DNA of 7,402 nt, taken from positions 1-7,402 of the forward strand of contig DATKZS010000019.1 of NCBI GenBank assembly GCA_035527835.1. Reading direction: 5' to 3'. A program made the position numbers and the translations under genes. This document shows positions 1 to 5,130 of the stretch, in pieces. The notes below the pieces were generated by a model that was not told the DNA's origin, made no database searches, and worked only from the letters and a program-made list of their open reading frames with translations. Within the stretch, counting starts at the first letter, position 1; each line of letters begins with the position of its first letter. Source of the stretch: DATKZS01 sp035527835 [NCBI: bacterium] (GTDB lineage Bacteria; RBG-13-61-14).

Positions 1-136
1 CGTCGAGTCCGTGTTTTGCCATTGGCTTCCTTCAGATTCCGCCTCGCGGCGGACACCCTTGCCTAGGCTGGCGGTTCCGCTCACCGCGGCCCGCAGAGGA
101 CTTCCACCTCCAACAGGTGCGACATGCCTGGCACAC
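1..136 (-). mobile_element. Group IIC (bacterial class C) self-splicing intron, 5' end / domain I, truncated by window edge
   Basis: Read on the minus strand from 136, the sequence opens with GTGTGCCAGGCATG, which fits the group II 5' splice-site consensus GUGYG. From memory it closely resembles the start of the Oceanobacillus iheyensis group IIC intron. Further in it carries the conserved domain I blocks CAAGGGTGTCC (about 62-52) and GGAATCTGAAGGAAGC (about 40-25), then GGCAAA. Small helices are visible: a six-base-pair stem with a GCGA (GNRA) tetraloop at 53-38, a GCGGT/ACCGC hairpin at 87-71, and GAGG/CCTC at 110-96. Group II introns are ribozymes that splice by lariat formation and move by retrohoming with an intron-encoded reverse transcriptase. 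The rest of domain I, domains II-VI and any reverse transcriptase would lie left of position 1. Whether the intron is full length or a fragment cannot be seen. Its position four bases past a strong hairpin supports class C. Confidence 0.92.
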
Positions 137-140
137 AATA
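137..140 (-). other. Candidate 5'-exon IBS1 of the group IIC intron
   Basis: The four bases TATT (minus strand) lie between the hairpin stem and the intron's first G at 136; the first T also pairs at the base of the palindrome. In class C introns a short, often T-rich IBS1 just after a terminator hairpin pairs with EBS1 in domain I. EBS1 lies outside the window, so the pairing is inferred from position only. Confidence 0.5.
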
Positions 141-171
141 ACGGGGGCCCGCCGGCCGGCGGGCCCCCGTT
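140..171 (-). terminator. Perfect GC-rich palindrome: terminator of the DUF4258-DUF2283 pair and intron target hairpin
   Basis: This 32-base perfect inverted repeat is centred between 155 and 156. Its arms carry GGGGGCCCGCCGG and the complement, with no unpaired loop other than the turn itself. It begins 23 bases after the stop codon of the DUF2283 gene on the minus strand, where an intrinsic terminator is expected. The usual T-run after the stem is reduced to TATT because the group IIC intron begins at 136; the remainder may lie past the intron's 3' end. Such hairpins are the recognised insertion target of class C introns. Confidence 0.8.
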
Positions 172-194
172 CAGTTTCAATCGGGCGCCGGATT

Positions 195-413
195 TCAGGC
201 CACGGCGGCGACCAGATTTTCCAGGATGATGCTCGGCGGGTCAGCCGAATCCAGCACTTTCTTGGCATCGAGGATCTCTATGCCAACCAGCTTCTCGCCC
301 TCGCCGATGTTGAGGGCGATCTCGTCGTTGAGCCTCACCGTCCGGCATTCATGATCACCCTCGATCAGCCGGATGTAAAGGGCGTCAACCTCCGGGTCAT
401 AAGAAATTTTCAT
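195..413 (-). CDS. DUF2283 family small protein
   Basis: This 72-residue protein has the features of the DUF2283 family: a start of the form KISYDPEVDALYIRL, an acidic middle, and GEKLVGIEILDAKKVL (about residues 39-54). The family consists of small soluble proteins of unproven function, usually 60-80 residues, often encoded beside a DUF4258 protein. That pairing has led to suggestions of toxin-antitoxin-like behaviour. Here the DUF4258 reading frame lies directly upstream with a 15-base gap, so the two were probably co-transcribed. A ribosome binding site GGAGG sits six bases before the ATG at 413, which fixes the start. The gene looks intact even though its upstream partner carries a frameshift. 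The terminator hairpin follows 23 bases after the stop. No catalytic residues can be named. The family call is confident; the role is not known. Confidence 0.85.
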   Translation of the reverse strand: MKISYDPEVDALYIRLIEGDHECRTVRLNDEIALNIGEGEKLVGIEILDAKKVLDSADPPSIILENLVAAVA

Positions 414-428
414 GGCCAGCCTCCGTTT

Positions 429-684
429 CTAGAAATAAAAGGTGTAGACGGTGATGACAACAATTTCGCGGTCATCCTCCTTGATTACCGGAGCGACCTG
501 CTTTATCGCATAGAATTTACCCTGCCAGGTCCGCCCATAGGCCACGTTAAAGCGGCACCACTCACGCCCTAGTTTAGCCGGCTCCCGCGTGCCGCGCAAA
601 AATGGCTTCGCGGACCTCGGCCTCGGTCGCGCCACGCTCGATGCACTGCTCATTGGCATGTTTGCTGAATCGCAATGGCTTCAT
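429..684 (-). pseudogene. DUF4258 family protein, frameshifted
   Basis: The natural start is the ATG at 684, directly preceded by GAGGAG. From there the frame reads MKPLRFSKHANEQCIERG and on to EVREAIF, the usual DUF4258 opening with a conserved His and an ERG motif. After residue 29 it runs into RHAGAG and a stop at 574-576. The rest of the family pattern (RGTREPAKLGREW, then KFYAIKQVAPVI and IVVITVYTFYF) continues in a different frame down to 429. Removing one base from the A5 run at 598-602 (plus strand) joins the halves into an 84-residue protein of normal family length. The downstream half alone stays open from about 659, but its first 25 or so residues are out-of-frame translation. The cause may be a true inactivating mutation or a homopolymer sequencing error. 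DUF4258 proteins are of uncertain function and commonly sit beside DUF2283 partners, as here. Confidence 0.8.
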
Positions 685-809
685 CTCCTCTATCCTATAG
701 CATCAGAGGTCATGGATTGTAAAGGAGCCTGAAATTTGTGAGCTTTGACTTGATAATCCCGGGCGGTTGCTTGTAAAGTTAAGATCAAGCACGGATAAGG
801 GGGATGAGA
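685..809. other. Divergent intergenic region between the DUF4258 pair and the propeller gene
   Basis: These roughly 125 bases lie between two divergent start codons and should hold a promoter for each direction. For the plus-strand gene a purine-rich ribosome binding site (AAGGGGG, 797-803) is clear. A TTGACT box occurs at 745-750, but no good -10 box follows at normal spacing. On the minus strand TTTACA and TATAGG stand 18 bases apart, but they lie so close to the ATG at 684 that almost no leader would remain. No promoter is called with confidence. Confidence 0.35.
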
Positions 810-1982
810 ATGAACATGAAGAAACCGGTTTTTCTTGCGGCACTATTGGCCCTGAGCGTTTCAGCGATGGCCGCGGGGGTGGTGGAGACCGAGACGCTCA
901 CGGACGTGCGGCAGATCAACAAGGACGGTTTTAATATCGAGTCGAACAAGTACGCATTTTCGATGGCGGTGTATAAGGAGTCGTTGTACGTGGGGACCTT
1001 GAACATCCGGAAGCTGCCGGGGATGTGGAATTTCTTTTCGGGTTCGAGCGCGAAGCGGGTGACGGACGGGGCCGAGGTGTGGCGCTACGACTCTGACGGT
1101 ACGTGGACGCGGGTGGTGAACAAGGGATTGGGGAGCCGGCTGAACCTGGGCGTGCGCAAGATGGCGGCGATCAAGGACTGCCTCTACGGGGTGACGGCGA
1201 ACCATGACGAGGGCATGGAGGTGTGGCGGACGTGCGACGGGACCAAATGGGAGCGGCCGGCCGTGGGCGGGTTCGGCGATAAAGAGAACACCTCGGGCCG
1301 GGGCCTGGGCTGGTTCGACGGGTTCATCTACGCGGGCACGGAGAACCGGAAGCAGGGAGCGCAGCTCTGGCGGAGCGCGGACGGGGACCACTGGGAGAAG
1401 GCGGCGGAGCGGGGGCTTGGCGACAAGGGCAACTGGTGGTTTTCGGACTTCGCGGTGTTTCAGGACCGGCTGTACATGGGCACGCTGAACGTGAAGGGCA
1501 TGCAGCTCTTCCGGACGGCGGACGGGAAGAGCTTCGAGCGGGTGTTCGCGGACGGGCCGGACAAGCGGACGGACATGGCGGCGATGAAGCTCCAGGTGTT
1601 TCAGGGCCGTCTGTTCGTCTCGACCATGGATTTTTTCCGGGGCTTCGACCTGTACGTGACCAGTGACGGCGGGCATTTCGAGCGGGTGCTCAAGAACGGG
1701 TTCAACGACCGGCACAACGGCTACCTGTGGCAGATGGAGGAGTACGAGGGGCGCCTGTACGCGGGGACGTACAGCCATCACCTGCCAGTGCCCAGCGGCG
1801 CGTTCAGCCTGCTGTCGTCGGCGGACGGGGACCACTGGATCGTGGAGAACGATAACGGCCTCGGCAACCCGTGGTACTATGGCATCCGGAGCATGGCGGT
1901 GTTCGACGGAAAGCTGATCATGGGCACGGCATCGGCGGAGTATGGGTGCAAGGTGTTCGAGGCCGAGGCAAAGGGGCAGTAA
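810..1982 (+). CDS. Exported Asp-box (BNR-like) seven-repeat beta-propeller protein
   Basis: Three in-frame ATGs (804, 810, 816) are possible. The one at 810 is chosen because it lies six bases after GGGGG, whereas 804 touches it; the full frame from 804 would be 392 residues. Numbering from 804, a Sec signal peptide spans residues 6-23 (KKPVFLAALLALSVSAMA, probable cleavage after AMA). The mature part is built of seven repeats of about 48 residues. Each has a strand of the form LYxGT (61, 127, 175, 223, 270, 318, 371). Six are followed by an Asp-box-like turn such as WRSADGDHWEK or FRTADGKSFER (near 93, 141, 189, 236, 284, 337). This points to a seven-bladed propeller in the periplasm or outside the cell. 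Asp boxes occur in sialidases and in many binding proteins, but I see no sialidase Arg triad or FRIP motif. Binding or scaffolding is more likely than catalysis. The alpha-mannosidase gene follows on the same strand. Confidence 0.8.
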   Translation: MNMKKPVFLAALLALSVSAMAAGVVETETLTDVRQINKDGFNIESNKYAFSMAVYKESLYVGTLNIRKLPGMWNFFSGSSAKRVTDGAEVWRYDSDGTWTRVVNKGLGSRLNLGVRKMAAIKDCLYGVTANHDEGMEVWRTCDGTKWERPAVGGFGDKENTSGRGLGWFDGFIYAGTENRKQGAQLWRSADGDHWEKAAERGLGDKGNWWFSDFAVFQDRLYMGTLNVKGMQLFRTADGKSFERVFADGPDKRTDMAAMKLQVFQGRLFVSTMDFFRGFDLYVTSDGGHFERVLKNGFNDRHNGYLWQMEEYEGRLYAGTYSHHLPVPSGAFSLLSSADGDHWIVENDNGLGNPWYYGIRSMAVFDGKLIMGTASAEYGCKVFEAEAKGQ

Positions 1983-2022
1983 CGAGTAGAGTCGGCTTCA
2001 TAACCCTTTTAAGAATAATAAA

Positions 2023-2081
2023 CAAGGATATTAAGGATAAACGGGATAAGAAGAGCCCGGGATTTATCCTTGAAATCCTTG
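2023..2081. repeat. Imperfect inverted repeat of the GGATAAA/TTTATCC intergenic type
   Basis: The left arm has CAAGGAT (2023-2029) and AAGGATAAA (2033-2041). The right arm has TTTATCCTT (2063-2071) and ATCCTTG (2075-2081). A 3x3 internal loop separates the two helices, and an inner CGGG/CCCG pair (2042-2045 with 2056-2059) closes the top. The wording resembles degenerate 'GGATAAACAGGATAA' intergenic repeats I recognise from many environmental bacterial genomes. No T-run follows, so a role as an intrinsic terminator is doubtful, though the RNA hairpin could lower read-through or protect the upstream mRNA end. Confidence 0.6.
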
Positions 2082-2102
2082 ACATTCTTGTTCCGAATAT
2101 GA

Positions 2103-2130
2103 TTGTCGGGACGGTTGAGCGGGTTATAAA
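2103..2130 (+). promoter_or_regulatory. Candidate sigma70-type promoter for the alpha-mannosidase gene
   Basis: TTGTCG (2103-2108) and TATAAA (2125-2130) are separated by 16 bases and match the -35 and -10 consensus at four and five of six positions. Transcription would begin near 2137, giving a leader of about 34 bases that includes the ribosome binding site. This is a visual match only; the surrounding DNA is AT-richer than the genes, which raises the chance of a coincidental match. Confidence 0.35.
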
Positions 2131-2170
2131 ACCAGTTCCGGGAAAGTTCGGCCGAGGAGGGGGAAGAGTC

Positions 2171-4891
2171 ATGAAGAGGATAGTGGCACTGGCGATCACG
2201 GCGCTTTTTATCGTTCCGCCTGGCATGGCTGCGGCGCGGGACCAGGGGAGTGACGCGGCCAAGATCGAGGCGGGGGTCAAGATTTACGAGGGGACGCTTG
2301 CGAAGGACGGGTTCAGGCCGGAGGAGTTATGCGTTCACTCGATCGGCCAGTCGCACATCGACGCGGCGTGGCGGTGGCGCAAGGCGCAGACGCACGACAA
2401 GGTTTACGAGACGTGGGGCCAGGCGGTGGGCTACATGGAGACGCACCCGGACTTCATGTTCTCGGGCAGCGCGCCGCAGTACTACGAGTGGATCTTGCAG
2501 GACCATCCCGAGGTGTTCGCGAAGATCGTGGAATGGGAGCAAAAGGGCCGGTGGGAGATCGTGGGCGGGCAGTGGGTCGAGCCTGACGGCAACGTGCCGG
2601 ACGGCGAGTCGTTCGTGCGGCAGCGGCTGGTGGGCCAGCGCTTCTACCTCACGAATTTCGGGCACATCTCGGAGGTCGAGTGGATGCTGGACTCGTTCGG
2701 GTACCACCACAACCTGCCCCAGATCGTGGCGCGCTCGGGCGGGAAATATATGTGGACCAGCAAGCTCACCTGGAACGACACCACGACGTTCCCGTTCCAC
2801 AACTTCTGGTGGCGCTCGCCGGACGGGTCGCGGGTGATCACGCACATCTGCCCGATGGTAAGCTGGCCGATGTTCTTCCCGTTCGCGGAGCTGCAGAAAT
2901 ACAAGGGCACGCGTTACCTGCTGAAGCCGGGCGCGGGCCTGGTAGCGGACTATTCCACTCCACTGGAGACGATCAAGGACGCGCTCTCGGACGACTGGCT
3001 GAACGAGATCGGGGTTTTTTACGGCAAGGGCGACGGGGGCCGCGGCCCGACCGAGATCGAGGTGGAGATGCAGGAGGCGCTCGCGGCCAAGGGCTATACC
3101 CATTTCACGGGCGGGCTCGCGCTGTTTACGGACATCGCCAAATATTCGGACCGGCTGCCGACGTGGGACGCGGAGATGTACCTGGAATATCACCGCGGCG
3201 TGCAGACGTCGCAGGCCTGGATCAAGAGGAAAAACCGGCTGGCGGAGCAGATCCTGCGGACGGCCGAGACCATCCGCTCGCTGGCAATGGTGCACGGCCT
3301 GGCCTATCCGTTCGAGGCGTTCAAGGAGCTGTGGAAGCTGATGCTGCTGCAACAGTTCCACGACATCCTTCCGGGGTCCTCGATCCCGCAGGTCTACGAG
3401 GATGCGCGGGCGGACTTCGCGAAAATCGAGGGTGCGGTCCATGCGATCCGCGAGGATGGCCTGGGCACGCTGGCCATGATGATCAAGACCACGCCGCCGG
3501 CGGCCGAGCTGATGCCGGTGGTGGTGATGAACACGCTGGGGTGGGAGCGCGGCGGTCTGGCGCGGGTCGAGGCGCCGGCCGGGTCGGGCTATGGCGTGGC
3601 GGACCAGTCGGGCCGGGAGGTCGCGTCGCAGGAGGTGATGGAGGGCGGCAGGAAGCTCGTCATGTGGCGGGCGGAGGCGGTGCCGTCGGTCGGGTACAAG
3701 GTTTATTATTTGAAGCCGGGCGCGGGCGGGGCGGCCGCGGGCGGGCCGAAGATCACGGACGACGGGTCCGCGCTCGTGCTGGAGAACGAGCTGGTCAAGG
3801 TGCGGCTGGACAAGCGGACGGGGCTGCTCACGTCGCTTCTCGACAAGACATCGGGCCGGGAGATGTTGTCCGCTCCTTCCAATAAGCTGCTGGCGTTCTT
3901 TGACCGGCCGATACAGTACTCGGCGTGGAACATCAACCGCTTTTATCAGAGTTTCCCCATTTCCCTGGGCGGTCCCACCGAGGTCAAGATCACGGCGCAG
4001 GGTCCGCTGTTGGTGGAGGCCATGGTGACGCACCAGGTGCGGCAAGGCTCGCGGCTCACGACGTTCGAGCAGCGGGTGCGGGTGGTCGGCGGCGATCCGG
4101 TGGTTTACCTGGACCTCGACTCCGACTTCCACATGCACTACACGCTGGTGAAGGCCGAGTTCAACACGGCGCTCGATTCGAACACCATCGCCGCGGACGG
4201 GCCGTACCTCACGCTCGAACACCCGACGCACCCCGCGCTGCCCGGCGAGAAGGCGCAGTGGGAGCTGATCTGCCAAAAATGGATTGACCTCGCGAGCGGG
4301 GGCCACGGCCTCGCGCTCCTCAACAACGGCAAGTACGGCTACTCGCTCACGGCCGACGGCAAGGGCTATCGGCTGTCGCTGATCAAGGGCGCGCGCTACA
4401 CGCGGCCGAACCAGGAGGCGGTGGACGTGACCGAGAGCGAGAAGAACTGGCCGGACCGGACCGGGTTCACGGACCAGGAGCACCAGCACGCGGAGCTGGG
4501 CCTGCTCGCGCACCGGGGCGACTGGCGCGAGGCCAGGCTCTGGGAAGCGGGCTACGACTTCAACACGCCGCTCGAGGCCATGCGCACTTCCGCGCACGCG
4601 GGCTCGCTGCCGAGTGAGGGCTCGTTCATCGCGCTGGACTCCGGCTCGGTTTACCTGGGGTCGTTGAAGCGGGCCGAGGACGACAACGACCTGGTGCTCC
4701 GGCTGGTGGAGGCCGCAGGGAAGAACGACACGGCGGTGATCAAGTTCGGGCTCGGGATGCAGGTGCGCTCCGGCGCCGAGACCGACCTCCTGGAGCTGAA
4801 TCCTCAGCCCATCCCGGCCTCGGGCCGCGAGGTCAAGTTCGAGCTGGGACCGTACCAGGTGAGGACGCTGAAGCTAAAGGTGACAAAATAA
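2171..4891 (+). CDS. Exported glycoside hydrolase family 38 alpha-mannosidase
   Basis: This 906-residue protein should release alpha-linked mannose from glycans by the retaining, zinc-dependent GH38 mechanism. The ATG at 2171 is chosen because AGGAGG lies about ten bases upstream and a Sec signal peptide begins there (MKRIVALAITALFIVPPGMA, cleavage near 20-22), placing the enzyme in the periplasm or outside. The catalytic domain spans about 50-330. SHIDAAW gives H62 and D64 as zinc ligands, GGQWVEPDG (132-140) is a family signature, and MLDSFGY supplies the nucleophile D174. YGKGDGGRGPT follows. The middle helical domain has LEYHRGVQTSQA (about 340) and QFHDILPGSS, with H397 and D398; H397 is the expected zinc ligand. 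The C-terminal beta domains start near residue 500. Length fits bacterial GH38 enzymes. All key residues appear present, so activity is likely. The exact linkage preference cannot be read. The neighbours are a propeller protein upstream and a GT39-like protein downstream. Confidence 0.95.
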   Translation: MKRIVALAITALFIVPPGMAAARDQGSDAAKIEAGVKIYEGTLAKDGFRPEELCVHSIGQSHIDAAWRWRKAQTHDKVYETWGQAVGYMETHPDFMFSGSAPQYYEWILQDHPEVFAKIVEWEQKGRWEIVGGQWVEPDGNVPDGESFVRQRLVGQRFYLTNFGHISEVEWMLDSFGYHHNLPQIVARSGGKYMWTSKLTWNDTTTFPFHNFWWRSPDGSRVITHICPMVSWPMFFPFAELQKYKGTRYLLKPGAGLVADYSTPLETIKDALSDDWLNEIGVFYGKGDGGRGPTEIEVEMQEALAAKGYTHFTGGLALFTDIAKYSDRLPTWDAEMYLEYHRGVQTSQAWIKRKNRLAEQILRTAETIRSLAMVHGLAYPFEAFKELWKLMLLQQFHDILPGSSIPQVYEDARADFAKIEGAVHAIREDGLGTLAMMIKTTPPAAELMPVVVMNTLGWERGGLARVEAPAGSGYGVADQSGREVASQEVMEGGRKLVMWRAEAVPSVGYKVYYLKPGAGGAAAGGPKITDDGSALVLENELVKVRLDKRTGLLTSLLDKTSGREMLSAPSNKLLAFFDRPIQYSAWNINRFYQSFPISLGGPTEVKITAQGPLLVEAMVTHQVRQGSRLTTFEQRVRVVGGDPVVYLDLDSDFHMHYTLVKAEFNTALDSNTIAADGPYLTLEHPTHPALPGEKAQWELICQKWIDLASGGHGLALLNNGKYGYSLTADGKGYRLSLIKGARYTRPNQEAVDVTESEKNWPDRTGFTDQEHQHAELGLLAHRGDWREARLWEAGYDFNTPLEAMRTSAHAGSLPSEGSFIALDSGSVYLGSLKRAEDDNDLVLRLVEAAGKNDTAVIKFGLGMQVRSGAETDLLELNPQPIPASGREVKFELGPYQVRTLKLKVTK

Positions 4892-5130
4892 TGATGCGAA
4901 CGCTGGAGGTTCAGAGAGATTTCTCACCCAAAGGCGCAGAGTTCGCGGAGGGAAGAGGGAAGGAACCATTTTCATGCTGGGTCGCGGTCTTTTTTCGTCC
5001 CGGAGGGACATTTCGATAGTAGCCCAGGAATTTATTCCTGGGACCCTGGCGCAACGTAACCGCCAAGTCCCGTCAGGGACGGCCGAAATTATTGGCCATT
5101 GAAATCATGAATTGACCCTGGACCGCGGGG
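4892..5130. other. Intergenic spacer made of degenerate dispersed repeats and hairpins
   Basis: No gene is seen in these 239 bases. The first part (4921-4952) reads TTCTCACCCAAAGGCGCAG and on to GTTCGCGGAGGGA, a degenerate form of the 'CGCAAAGGCGCAGAG' intergenic repeat seen in many environmental genomes. The second part (4997-5097) is a run of four short hairpins, listed separately. A T6 run at 4990-4995 has no convincing stem before it, so no terminator is called for the mannosidase gene. Confidence 0.6.
4997..5097. repeat. Cluster of four short palindromes (REP-like intergenic element)
   Basis: Four hairpins are visible: GTCCC-gga-GGGAC (4997-5009); CCCAGGAAT-tt-ATTCCTGGG (5023-5042), a nine-base-pair perfect stem; GTCCC-gtca-GGGAC (5067-5080); and GGCCGA with a short loop and TTGGCC, including one wobble pair (5081-5097). 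The first and third share identical arms and flank the second, so the whole looks like a composite unit. The wording (cgtcccg.agggac, tagccc.gg, aagtcccg.cagggacggc) resembles dispersed intergenic repeats in other environmental genomes. No linked transposase is present in the window. Confidence 0.6.

Larger units (their letters stand above)
1983..2170 (+). other. Intergenic spacer with repeat-type hairpin and candidate promoter
   Basis: The 188 bases between the propeller and mannosidase genes are more AT-rich than either gene. They contain a long imperfect inverted repeat (2023-2081), a promoter-like pair (2103-2130) and a purine-rich ribosome binding site AGGAGG (2155-2160) followed by more G. 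The mannosidase frame stays open upstream through this spacer, but that upstream part overlaps the propeller gene and lacks protein-like composition, so it is not regarded as coding. Confidence 0.6.

Noticed and set aside
11-268. Short open frames on both strands at the left edge
   Set aside because: This stretch is structured group II intron RNA sequence and the terminator, not protein-coding.
117-572. Plus-strand open frame of 151 codons
   Set aside because: It crosses the terminator palindrome and lies opposite the recognisable DUF2283 and DUF4258 coding sequences.
745-757. TTGACT followed directly by TTGATAAT-like bases, resembling promoter boxes upstream of the propeller gene
   Set aside because: The boxes have no proper 16-18 base spacing and no convincing -10 occurs downstream at the right distance.
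861-1835. Open frame of 324 codons on the minus strand opposite the propeller gene
   Set aside because: Same antisense effect of GC-rich third positions; the plus-strand frame has a signal peptide and clear repeats.
1871-2170. 100-codon upstream extension of the mannosidase frame
   Set aside because: It overlaps the propeller gene and an intergenic hairpin, and a signal peptide and ribosome binding site mark the start at 2171.
2680-3885. 401-codon plus-strand open frame within the mannosidase gene
   Set aside because: It is an out-of-frame shadow rich in Gly/Arg/Ala with no domain pattern, while the main frame holds all GH38 motifs.
2327-4597. Long open frame of 756 codons on the minus strand opposite the mannosidase gene
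   Set aside because: It mirrors the GH38 gene; its Arg/Leu/Val/His-heavy composition with no recognisable domain is typical of antisense frames in GC-rich genes.
4990-4995. T6 run after the mannosidase gene as an intrinsic terminator
   Set aside because: No stable GC-rich stem directly precedes it on the plus strand.
4921-5097. Possible CRISPR-like repeat array in the spacer
   Set aside because: The palindromes differ from one another and there are no regularly spaced identical repeats with unique spacers.
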